Positions 25,983 to 33,803 of a stretch of DNA of 64,000 bases are shown piece after piece. Position 1 is the stretch's first letter. Every line of letters begins with the position of its first letter. Below the pieces are notes generated by a model. That model was not told where the DNA came from, ran no database searches, and was given only the letters and a program-made list of their open reading frames with translations. The position numbers were made by a program, and so were the translations under genes. This stretch comes from Allopusillimonas sp008369125 (GTDB taxonomy: Bacteria; Pseudomonadota; Gammaproteobacteria; Burkholderiales; Burkholderiaceae_B), in NCBI RefSeq assembly GCF_008369125.1, contig NZ_VOAY01000002.1, forward strand, positions 310,001 through 374,000, in the 5' to 3' direction.

Positions 25983-26750
25983 TCAGAGCATCACCCCACC
26001 AGACACCTCAATACGCTGGCCGGTAATCCAATTATTACCATCAGACAGCAGCGCAGCGACTGCGCCGCCAACATCGTCCGGCAACCCCACGCGACCAAGC
26101 GCCGTACCGCTGGCGATCTGTGAATTAACCTGCGGGTTGTCGCGCACCACTCCCCCGCCAAAATCCGTTTCAATGGCGCCGGGCGCAATCGTGTTAACAG
26201 CAATGCCTCGCGGCCCCAGTTCTTTAGCCATATAACGGGTAAGCACTTCGATGCCGCCTTTCATCGAGGCATACGCCGCGTGGCCTGGAAGCGTAAAGCG
26301 CGCCAGACCCGACGAGGTATTGACGATGCGCCCGCCGTCTTTAATCAGCGGCAGCAGCTTTTGTGTCAGAAAGAAGGTGCCCTTAAGATGAATGTTCACC
26401 ATCGTGTCAAACTGATCTTCGGTTGTTTCAGCAAATGGGGCCAAAATACCGATGCCCGCGTTGTTAACCAGATAATCAAACTGCTCACGCTGCCAAACTT
26501 TTGCCAATGTATTCTTTACCTGCTCAGCGAACGCGGCAAAGCTTTTGCTGTCTGCCACATCAAGCTGAAGTGCCACGGCGCGGCAGCCCAGCGCCTCAAT
26601 ATCATGCACGACAGCCTTTGCATGGTCTTTGCCTTCCTTGTAAGTAAGGATGATATCCACGCCTTTTTCTGCAAGCTTTAACGCGGCGCTGCGGCCCAAC
26701 CCTCGCCCACCCCCAGTAACAAGTGCGATGCGAGTAATAGCTTCAGTCAT
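25983..26750 (-). CDS. Short-chain dehydrogenase/reductase
   Basis: A 255-residue SDR. TGGGRGLGRS near the N terminus is the nucleotide-binding motif, NNAGIG the central NAG strand, and YASMKGG carries the catalytic Tyr and Lys (SxnYxxxK type). It is most similar in pattern to 3-oxoacyl-ACP reductase-like SDRs. ATG 26750 (MTEAITRIALVTGG) is preferred over the longest frame from 26780. It follows the oxidase remnant operon on the same strand and may be unrelated to it. Confidence 0.88.
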   Translation of the reverse strand: MTEAITRIALVTGGGRGLGRSAALKLAEKGVDIILTYKEGKDHAKAVVHDIEALGCRAVALQLDVADSKSFAAFAEQVKNTLAKVWQREQFDYLVNNAGIGILAPFAETTEDQFDTMVNIHLKGTFFLTQKLLPLIKDGGRIVNTSSGLARFTLPGHAAYASMKGGIEVLTRYMAKELGPRGIAVNTIAPGAIETDFGGGVVRDNPQVNSQIASGTALGRVGLPDDVGGAVAALLSDGNNWITGQRIEVSGGVML

Positions 26751-26767
26751 TGCTTTTTCCTTCAAAA

Positions 26768-27217
26768 TCAGTGTTGCCACATGGTGCCCTGCACATAGGT
26801 TGGCGTATTAGCAAACGCGGGCGGAGGCTTCCATAATACAGCCGCATACCAGGCCGACCACGCAACAATCGCCAGCGAAAGTACCCAAACCCATACCGGT
26901 ATGGGTGAAGGCGATTCAGCTCGGCGTGGTTCAAACGGTTCTTCCGCACCAAAAGCATTAACCGTAAAGTTCAGATCATCATGAACAATGGCGTCGGCCC
27001 GAATACCCGATACGGTAATGCCAGGGCCATTACGCACTTGAAAAGGCAGCTCGCGCATGCCGATGTGGCCCGAACGGTCGTGCGCCTCGATCCGAAAAAG
27101 ATGTTTTCCGTCTGTCAATCCGTGAGTATTAAGGCGAACCGCCACTGGCGGTTCATAATCCGCAATTGGCTCAGCGCCATCATCGAGGTAAATACGGATG
27201 CGGGATCCTACTGTCAT
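26768..27217 (-). CDS. Ig-like domain membrane protein linked to the oxidase operon
   Basis: A 149-residue protein. The first 90 residues have an immunoglobulin-like pattern (DGKHLFRIEAHDRSGH and RELPFQVRNGPGI), then a single membrane helix (PVWVWVLSLAIVAWSAWYAAVLW) and a short tail PTYVQGTMWQH. There is a good AAGGAG ribosome binding site, and it starts 12 bp after the small membrane protein gene. I do not recognise the family; by position it could be an accessory subunit of the heme-copper oxidase whose remnants lie upstream. It is intact although the oxidase is not. Confidence 0.72.
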   Translation of the reverse strand: MTVGSRIRIYLDDGAEPIADYEPPVAVRLNTHGLTDGKHLFRIEAHDRSGHIGMRELPFQVRNGPGITVSGIRADAIVHDDLNFTVNAFGAEEPFEPRRAESPSPIPVWVWVLSLAIVAWSAWYAAVLWKPPPAFANTPTYVQGTMWQH

Positions 27218-27229
27218 AAAGTCAACTCC

Positions 27230-27397
27230 TTACCGATCATCACGCAATACGCGGTACTTCGGATGGTCCGTGTCTTTTTCACCGGGATACAAGAGCAATG
27301 CGATCGAAACAACAAAGCAAGCAACCGTACTCAAGCCGAAGAGCGCGATGATTATGATGTTGCCGAGCAACGGCCCGGTCATGTGATGCATCAGCAT
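27230..27397 (-). CDS. Small single-span membrane protein (55 aa)
   Basis: A short frame of 55 residues: MLMHHMTGPLLGN, a hydrophobic stretch IIIIALFGLSTVACFVVSIA, then YPGEKDTDHPKYRVLRDD. A GGAGA stretch lies upstream of ATG 27397, 12 bp beyond the cytochrome remnant, and the gene is coupled to the next. Short one-helix proteins of this kind are common in heme-copper oxidase operons. Conserved start context and coding bias make it likely real. Confidence 0.72.
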   Translation of the reverse strand: MLMHHMTGPLLGNIIIIALFGLSTVACFVVSIALLLYPGEKDTDHPKYRVLRDDR

Positions 27398-27409
27398 GGT
27401 TTTAATCTC

Positions 27410-27648
27410 CTATTTTTTTGCCCGTACAGCTACATCCTTGGCCGTTATGGTTGGGGCGTGGTTTCCCCATGACGTGCGCTCGTGGCCAATAATGTCGGCA
27501 ATCTCAGCGTCGGACAAATGTGCTGCAAAGGTAGGCATTTCTGCAGCATACGTCGTGCCATCAATCGCTTTCCCATGAATGCCATTAAGCACGACGGTAA
27601 TGTGTTCCGTCGGGTCTGCAGCATTTACTACGGGGTTACCGGCCAACC
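27410..27648 (-). pseudogene. C-terminal half of a class I cytochrome c (no heme-binding motif)
   Basis: The surviving part reads LAGNPVVNAADPTEHIT, then TYAAEMPTFAAHLSDAEIADII, with the methionine axial-ligand region (EMPTF) intact. The N-terminal half with the CXXCH heme-binding motif is absent. The frame opens into the end of the oxidase subunit I gene with no start codon (the first usable one is TTG inside the domain). A deletion has joined the two genes. Confidence 0.8.
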
Positions 27649-28814
27649 CACGCGAATACCAGATGGCTCAGAAACATGAGTGAGCCGCCGATCGAGCGCC
27701 ATAGCCAGTACGGTGCCATATCGACCACAGATTGAATAAAGGGCTCACCGTGTATCCAGCTAAGCCCCTGTATCGTGCCCCCCCACGGACAGCGCCAAGA
27801 TGTAGAGCACCACACCGACGGTTGCCAGCCAGAAATGAATACCCAGCAGCAGATTGTTAGGTTGTTTTCCTGTTGCGCGCGGCAACAAGGCGTAGACACC
27901 GCCCCAGATGGCAAAGGTAATAAAACCGTACATCGTCAGATGGGAATGACCAACGGTATAGTTGGTAAAGTGCCAAACTTCCTGCAGCGAGCGAAACGCC
28001 TCAACCGTGCCTTGTGTAGACCCCAGAAGATAGCTGAGCACACCTACCAAAATGAAAGCAGGTTGGTCCAGAACGCAAAAATACCCAGCGAATAGGAATA
28101 AATCGGCCTGTTCATGACTTTGGGTAAGGCGTAATAGAACACGCCCAGCGAAAGCGGCGTAAACCACATGCCTACGGCGTTGTGCATGTAGTAGCCTTGC
28201 ACGCCAACTTGGCCAAGACCCTTCTGGTACCAAGGTATCAGGGCCACCACAACGATAATAATGGTCCAGAGCGTGCCCCCAATGGTGTACCAGTTGGACA
28301 GGTAAATGTCTTTGCCTTCGCGTCGCGCCACCGTCGCAATCATGTTCCACGCGGCCGAAACCAGCCCTGCAGCCAAAATAACGCGAATCCACCAGAGCCA
28401 CTCACGGTATTCTTGCGCACCGTCGTTAAAGCCAAGATCCAGCGCAACAGTGCCCAGAATGGCCGCCAGATTAAGCAACGCCAAGGTTACCCATGCCAGT
28501 TTTATACTGTAGAGGCGTGTGCCGGAACTTTTGGCCGAAATATAAAGGGCCAGCCCAATTAACGCCGGGCTGGCCCACGCGTAAAAGGTATCGTTGGTAT
28601 GGATGGGCCGCAATCGCCCGAAGCTTAGCGCCGACGAAGTGCCCAACATTTCAGGAAAGACAAGCTTCAGCGCAACCAATACACCAACCGCCGTGGCAAA
28701 TACCAGCCATACAGTCGAACGTATTGTGTAAATGCTAAATATGCGTGTCAGATCTTCATCGTCTTTGGTCGATTGTGCAGGCTGCAACACTACTGTTAAG
28801 GTTTCTGTCGCCAT
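27649..28814 (-). pseudogene. CcoN-like heme-copper oxidase subunit I, two frameshifts
   Basis: Three reading frames together spell a multi-span oxidase subunit: N-terminal part from ATG 28814 (YYMHNAVGMWFTPLSLGVFYYALP, with oxidase histidines), middle part (WHFTNYTVGHSHLTMYGFITFA), and C-terminal part (IQGLSWIHGEPFIQSVVDMA, then SLMFLSHLVFAW). The first shift, near 28060, needs one extra G; the second is at a G7 run (27778-27784) that should be G6. The gene stops in the middle of its last region and is fused to half a cytochrome c. The subunit II gene is absent. It looks like a cbb3-type C-family oxidase relative. Confidence 0.82.
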
Positions 28815-29077
28815 GCACCAATGACCAGCATCCCATTGCTTTGACACTACGCGTATTGGCTGAGTCTTCTGACTGAATGTTGCGCATCAGCGAACCGAAC
28901 GCCGCAGCACGAGCTGCGTGCAGTTCAGGGTTTTGCGCATTAACATATGCCAAGCATATGCTAATATACAATCACTTAATAGAAACACATACTGCCGTTC
29001 CGCTTGCACGTCCAATTAACGAGTCACAGTGTGTTTAGTAGAGAACGTCAAGTGCCATAACTGACAGGAGACTCGCC

Positions 29078-29314
29078 ATGCGCACCGTGTCAATATTCAA
29101 AAACAATAGCAATCAAGCAATCCGCATTCCTCGAGATATGGAATTTCAAGGCGTATCCGAACTCGAAATCATCCGCGAAGGCGACACATTAATTTTGCGT
29201 CCCGCCCGTCCGTCTTGGGGATCGTTACGCAACACTCCACCAGCGGATGCCGACTTCCTGCTCGAACGTGAAGACGTCATCGACGAAAACCGCTTGCTGG
29301 ATGACCTTAAGTGA
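29078..29314 (+). CDS. vapB: VapB-type antitoxin (AbrB-like)
   Basis: A 78-residue protein starting MRTVSIFKNNSNQAIRIPRD, the AbrB-type N-terminal hairpin, with EGDTLILRPARPSW in the middle and an acidic tail (DENRLLDDLK). A CAGGAGAC ribosome binding site precedes the ATG. The toxin start codon overlaps its stop (GTGA). Chromosomal VapB of this class regulates its own operon and neutralises the toxin. Confidence 0.9.
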   Translation: MRTVSIFKNNSNQAIRIPRDMEFQGVSELEIIREGDTLILRPARPSWGSLRNTPPADADFLLEREDVIDENRLLDDLK

Positions 29315-29727
29315 TTCGAACTAGCTACATGCTCGACACAAATATCTGCTCGTACATCATGCGTAAACAGCCTGAATCAGTGCTGATACGTCTCGAAAAG
29401 GCTGTGGTCAATCAGCACCGAATCGTCATATCCGCCATTACCTACTCAGAGATGCGCTTTGGCGCCAGCAGCCCGAAAGCCTCCCCCAAGATAAGCGTCA
29501 TGCTAAACGACTTTATTCAACGTCTCGATGCCATCTTACCGTGGGACACTGCAGCCGTTGATGAAACAGCACGATTGCGCGTCCACCTATCTGCCCGAGG
29601 CATCCCAATTGGCCATAACGATGCCGCTATCGCTGGGCATGCTTTGGCGACCAACTGCATAGTCGTCACAAACAACACACGTGAGTCCGTTCGTGTACCG
29701 GGTTTAATCGTTGAAAACTGGGCCTGA
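29311..29727 (+). CDS. vapC: VapC/FitB-like PIN-domain toxin
   Basis: A 138-residue PIN protein with D9 in MLDTNIC, E47 in TYSEMRF, and D104 in GHNDAAIA; the acidic residues of the nuclease centre are intact. The GTG at 29311 overlaps the antitoxin stop; ATG 29329 would also be possible. It is a third VapBC set within about 5 kb, and sequence-distinct from the one at 25502. Confidence 0.9.
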   Translation: MIRTSYMLDTNICSYIMRKQPESVLIRLEKAVVNQHRIVISAITYSEMRFGASSPKASPKISVMLNDFIQRLDAILPWDTAAVDETARLRVHLSARGIPIGHNDAAIAGHALATNCIVVTNNTRESVRVPGLIVENWA

Positions 29728-29932
29728 TCAATTCGGTAGCTTCGCTCAGAGGTTGCTTCGCAATCAAATCACTTGGACCAAGTTTGCCGCGCATTTCGAT
29801 CAAACGCCATGCACCGCATGCGCTTACATAGCTTGGTAAACTCGAGGCCGGCAATACACCCCGTCTTATCCAGTTCAGCGGCAACGATCAAGCCGAGCTG
29901 AAACACTTGCTGCACTAACGGAACAACCTTCA

Positions 29933-30472
29933 ATGGCTTTACGCGCAACCATTTACAAAGCAGAAATCAATATTGCCGACGGCGATCGTAACTACTATGG
30001 TAGTCATGCTGTCACTGTCGCCAGACACCCATCAGAAACCGATGAACGTTTGATGGTGCGCCTGCTGGCCTTTGCGCGACATACTGATGGCGATGACACC
30101 CTGGCCTTTACACGCGGGTTAAGCGATGTGGACGAAGCCGACTTGTGGCGTCTGGACCTGACGGGTGCCATCCAGCAATGGATAGAAATCGGTTTGCCAG
30201 ATGATCGCCGCCTGCTCAAAGCCTGCGGCCGTGCCGACGAAGTTATCGTGTATGCCTACGGGCGGAATGTAGACATTTGGTGGAACGGCATTAAAAACAA
30301 AGTTGCACGAGCACGCAATTTGAAGGTATACGCCCTGCCCACCGAAGCAACCTTAATGCTGGCTGCGCTGGCCAAGCGCAGCATGACCCTGCATTTCAAT
30401 ATGCAGGACGCCACCGTCTGGGTATCAACCGACGACGGCGAAGCCAGCATAGAGATTATGCCCTTAAATTAA
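29933..30472 (+). CDS. yaeQ: YaeQ family protein
   Basis: A 179-residue protein. The N terminus (MALRATIYKAEINIADGDR) and the central DERLMVRLLAFA match the YaeQ family, a single-domain fold of unknown function with nuclease-like (PD-(D/E)XK) topology. The full expected length is present. No operon partner is visible. In E. coli it was linked to rescue of a haemolysin-expression defect, but the molecular role is not known. Confidence 0.92.
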   Translation: MALRATIYKAEINIADGDRNYYGSHAVTVARHPSETDERLMVRLLAFARHTDGDDTLAFTRGLSDVDEADLWRLDLTGAIQQWIEIGLPDDRRLLKACGRADEVIVYAYGRNVDIWWNGIKNKVARARNLKVYALPTEATLMLAALAKRSMTLHFNMQDATVWVSTDDGEASIEIMPLN

Positions 30473-30524
30473 ACTGGCTCCGCTTCGCTTTGCGCAACAG
30501 CCGTATCAAACAGCCGGCCCGTTT

Positions 30525-32003
30525 CTATCGCATCACAAACGGGTTACTAGCCACCGCACCCGTATTGATCCACACCGACTTGGTCTGCAAAAACGCCTTT
30601 ACCGCCTCAATGCCGTTTTCACGCCCCAGGCCTGAATCTTTGTAGCCACCGAACGGCGCCATAAAACTCACCGCACGATAGGTGTTCACCCACACAGTGC
30701 CAGCCTGAAGCTTTTCAGACATACGAATCGCACGGCCTATGTCTGTTGTCCAGACCGCAGCGGCAAGCCCAAAGCGAACATCATTGGCGATGCGCAACGC
30801 ATCGGCTTCGTCTTCGAAAGAAATAATGGAAAGCACCGGCCCAAACACCTCTTCCTGTGCGATCCGCATATCGTTGCGTACGCCGGTAAAAATAGTGGGT
30901 TCGACAAACCACCCATTGCCACACTCGGGCGCAGTACCCTTTTTACCGCCCAGCACGACTGTAGCGCCTTCCTTCTTTGCCACGTCGATGTAGTCCAACA
31001 CCTTCTTGAACTGCGGCGGCGTGGTAACAGGCCCCACTTGCGTATCGGCACTCATAGGGTCACCCATACGGGCGGAGCGGGCCACTTCCAGCAATCGTTT
31101 GACGAATTCATCATGGATGCTGCGTTGCACCAGCAGCCGCGACCCTGCTATACATGTTTGACCCGTAGCAGCGAAAATGCCAGATATGGCACCAAACACA
31201 GCCTGTTCAAGATCAGCATCCTCAAACACCACATTGGGGGACTTGCCACCCAGCTCCATAGACGTGTGCTTGAGCAGGCGCGCGGCTTTTTCATTGATGA
31301 TGCGACCGGTGGCGTCCGAGCCTGTAAAGCTGATCTTCGCAACAAGCGGGTGCTCAACCAGCGCAGTGCCTACTTCTGCACCAAAGCCCGTCACCACATT
31401 AAATACGCCCGGAGGAAAACCCGCCTTTTCAAACAGCGCTGCAAACTCAAGCGTTGATGCAGACGTAAACTCTGACGGTTTAACAACCACCGTGCACCCT
31501 GCCGCCAGAGCAGGTGCCAGCTTCCAGGCCAAAAGAAGCAAGGGCGAGTTCCAGGGCGTGATGGCAACCACAACACCCACAGGCTCGTGGCGCGTGAAGG
31601 CAAAATACCCCTTCTTGTCCAGTGGCAGCGTGCTTCCTTCTATTTTATCGGCCAGGCCGCCATAGTAATAAAACCATTGAGGAAGATAATTCAACTGTCC
31701 ATGCATTTCGGCAAACAGCTTGCCGTTATCGCGCACTTCAGTCTCAGCCAGGCTGGTTGCTTCTTGAGCAATCAAATCACCAAGTTTGCGCATTAGCGCA
31801 CCGCGCTGTGTTGCCGTCATCTCGGCCCAGGGGCCGGTCGTCAAGGCACGATGCGCCGCCTGTACCGCCAGGTCTACGTCTTGCTCATCGCCGCGCGGGA
31901 TCTCTGCCCAGGTTTCGCCCGTAAACGGGTTTTGCGTTTCGAACCACGCGCCAGACTTCGGTGCGCGATATTGGCCGTCAATATGTAGCTGATAACGTTT
32001 CAT
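30525..32003 (-). CDS. NAD(P)-dependent aldehyde dehydrogenase
   Basis: A 492-residue enzyme. The catalytic cysteine lies in TGQTCIAGS, the general-base glutamate in SMELGGKSPN, and ITPWNSPLLLL with SFTGSDATG marks the cofactor and substrate domains. ATG 32003 gives MKRYQLHIDGQY, a normal N terminus; the frame opens earlier at 32036 with no better ribosome binding site. The substrate cannot be read from sequence. The gene is transcribed in the same direction as the DsbA-like gene upstream of it. Confidence 0.92.
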   Translation of the reverse strand: MKRYQLHIDGQYRAPKSGAWFETQNPFTGETWAEIPRGDEQDVDLAVQAAHRALTTGPWAEMTATQRGALMRKLGDLIAQEATSLAETEVRDNGKLFAEMHGQLNYLPQWFYYYGGLADKIEGSTLPLDKKGYFAFTRHEPVGVVVAITPWNSPLLLLAWKLAPALAAGCTVVVKPSEFTSASTLEFAALFEKAGFPPGVFNVVTGFGAEVGTALVEHPLVAKISFTGSDATGRIINEKAARLLKHTSMELGGKSPNVVFEDADLEQAVFGAISGIFAATGQTCIAGSRLLVQRSIHDEFVKRLLEVARSARMGDPMSADTQVGPVTTPPQFKKVLDYIDVAKKEGATVVLGGKKGTAPECGNGWFVEPTIFTGVRNDMRIAQEEVFGPVLSIISFEDEADALRIANDVRFGLAAAVWTTDIGRAIRMSEKLQAGTVWVNTYRAVSFMAPFGGYKDSGLGRENGIEAVKAFLQTKSVWINTGAVASNPFVMR

Positions 32004-32050
32004 ATAGTCTCTCCACTCCTTTTTTTTATGTCGCACAATCCAAGAGAAAA

Positions 32051-32695
32051 TTACTCTCCAGTGCCCGCAATCTGGCGCAGCGCCTGCTCAAAAACCTCAA
32101 CGGGCTGGCCGCCCTGAAGAAGATGCGCCTCATTAATGATAATGGCGGGCACAGAGTCAATACCCAACTTTTGATAGAACTGTTCTCGTTCACGCACCTC
32201 AGCGGTATAAGTGCCGGAGGACAAAACCTCGCGTGCCTGCTGCGCATCCAACCCCACCTGTGAAGCCAATTCCACCAGCACATCGTGCGCGCTCACGTCT
32301 TTGCCATCGGTAAAATACGCAGCAAGCAATGCGTGCTTGAGTGCTCTTTGCCGCCCTTCCAGGCCCGCCCAGTGAAGCAGCCGATGCGCATCGAAGGTGT
32401 TGTAGACACGCTCTCTGGCACCAAACACAAACCCAACCTCTTTGCCACGAGCGCGTATTGCCTCGCTGCTGTGCCGTACCTGCTCGGGTGTGCGCCCGTA
32501 CTTCTCAACCAGATACTGCACGGTATCGCGCCCTTCTGCCGGCATCTGCGGGTTCAATTCAAAAGGCTGAAAATGAATCTGAACGCTCACCTCATCACCT
32601 AATCGCTCGATAGCCTGTTCCAGCGAAGCCAAACCGATGGCACACCATGGGCATGAAACATCAGAGACGAAATCAATTTTTAGTTCAGCAGCCAT
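32051..32695 (-). CDS. DsbA-family oxidoreductase (FrnE-like)
   Basis: A 214-residue cytoplasmic protein without a signal peptide. CPWC near the N terminus (SDVSCPWCAIG) is the redox-active motif, and the cis-proline region lies near IDSVPAIIINE. The fold group includes FrnE and 2-hydroxychromene-2-carboxylate isomerase-like members. Function in this neighbourhood is unknown; an aldehyde dehydrogenase follows in the same direction. Confidence 0.88.
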   Translation of the reverse strand: MAAELKIDFVSDVSCPWCAIGLASLEQAIERLGDEVSVQIHFQPFELNPQMPAEGRDTVQYLVEKYGRTPEQVRHSSEAIRARGKEVGFVFGARERVYNTFDAHRLLHWAGLEGRQRALKHALLAAYFTDGKDVSAHDVLVELASQVGLDAQQAREVLSSGTYTAEVREREQFYQKLGIDSVPAIIINEAHLLQGGQPVEVFEQALRQIAGTGE

Positions 32696-33051
32696 GACTG
32701 TATTCCTTATTGCTGTGCACTTTCACCGACTCCAAGGCGTCAGAAAGCGCTTGCTTCACCACCCCGCCGACCTAGCAAGGCTCTATATAACTGCGATACG
32801 CAGCCGCTGCTTACATCACTATATTATTACTAGGCACCATTAATAGGGACGCCTTTTAAACAACTCAATCTTACGATGGCTATGCACTGATGGCCTCAAC
32901 CATAGTGTGTACCTGCTATGCCATAGGTTCAGCCGCGCCATTACTGACAGCTTACACCCCGCTTGCCGCACCGGTTACGCTGCACCCGTTACCGCCAGAG
33001 TTGAAACACCCCATACAATCGGAAATTCCTTCCCCTTAAAAAGGCAGCACC
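32696..33051. other. Intergenic region, no gene supported
   Basis: About 350 bp between divergent genes (DsbA-like minus, carboxymuconolactone-decarboxylase-like plus). AAAAAGGCAGC just before 33052 is the ribosome binding site for the latter. No other conserved gene or strong terminator is seen. Confidence 0.5.
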
Positions 33052-33468
33052 ATGAGCAAACCAGAAGACAACCCCCTTGACGCGCTGTTTCAACAAGGCT
33101 TGAAGACCCGGCGCGAAGTGCTCGGCACAGAATACGTCGATGGCTCGCTGGCAAAGGCGAACGACTTCATGATGAGTTTCCAGCACATAACGACCGAGTG
33201 GTGCTGGGGTTATGCGTGGAACAGGCCTGGCCTCGAGCGCAAAACGCGCAGCATGCTTAACCTGGCGATGTTGACGGCACTGAATCGGCCTGCCGAGATC
33301 AAGCTGCACGTCAAAGGCGCACTTAACAACGGGGTGACTGTAGAGGAAATCAAAGAGATTCTGATTCAGGCCAGTGTGTACTGCGGCATACCAGCTGGGC
33401 TGGACGCATTCAAAGTCGCCAATCAAGTCCTCGAAGAGGAAGGCGCTTTTGAGGAAAAGAAGGATTGA
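33052..33468 (+). CDS. Carboxymuconolactone decarboxylase-like protein
   Basis: A 138-residue protein of the CMD/AhpD superfamily. RKTRSMLNLAMLTALNRPAE and AALNNGV-type GALNNGVTVEEIKEILIQASVYCGIPAG are the conserved helical segments. In beta-ketoadipate pathways the family member (PcaC) decarboxylates gamma-carboxymuconolactone, but no other pca genes are adjacent, so the role here may differ. A possible ribosome binding site sits 10 bp before the ATG. Confidence 0.85.
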   Translation: MSKPEDNPLDALFQQGLKTRREVLGTEYVDGSLAKANDFMMSFQHITTEWCWGYAWNRPGLERKTRSMLNLAMLTALNRPAEIKLHVKGALNNGVTVEEIKEILIQASVYCGIPAGLDAFKVANQVLEEEGAFEEKKD

Positions 33469-33803
33469 TGAGTTAAGAGCTGCTCACATATCACAGGTTT
33501 AATCAGCCCAAAAGGCGTGGGCAAACCACCCACACCATGTTCCAAACAAAGCCCGCCATCGCCTCATGGCAATGATGGCTACAAACAGACGGCATCGTTG
33601 GCTACCAGCCAGATACCGCGCTGTTCAAGGCCCCACCAGCGAACATGGGCTGTCGGCCGCATGCACGATCCGAATACCGGGAGCATTCGTGTTTCCGTGA
33701 ACGAATTGAGGTGACCCTTGACTTGGCGTCGACCACAATCGCAATAGAAAGAATGGTGATCTTCTCGGGCTGATTATTCACGATGACATCACCAATGTTG
33801 CAG
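33469..33803. other. Intergenic region, no gene supported
   Basis: A 335-bp stretch downstream of both convergent genes. It is open in short frames only, and none resembles a known family. Its content is consistent with decayed non-coding sequence. Confidence 0.45.

Noticed and set aside
28940..28966. CATATG-CCAAG-CATATG repeat near the VapB gene at 29078
   Set aside because: It is an inverted repeat, but it is 110 bp from the vapB start and the arms are only 6 bp, so chance is likely.
28756..28971. 71-residue minus-strand frame upstream of the oxidase remnant
   Set aside because: A segment resembling NAQNPELHAARAAAFG looks coding-like, but it overlaps the oxidase start and matches nothing I can name.
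29728..29932. Open stretch ending LIQFSGNDQAELKHLLH before yaeQ
   Set aside because: It may be the tail of a lost gene, but no start codon or family is evident and the stretch is short.
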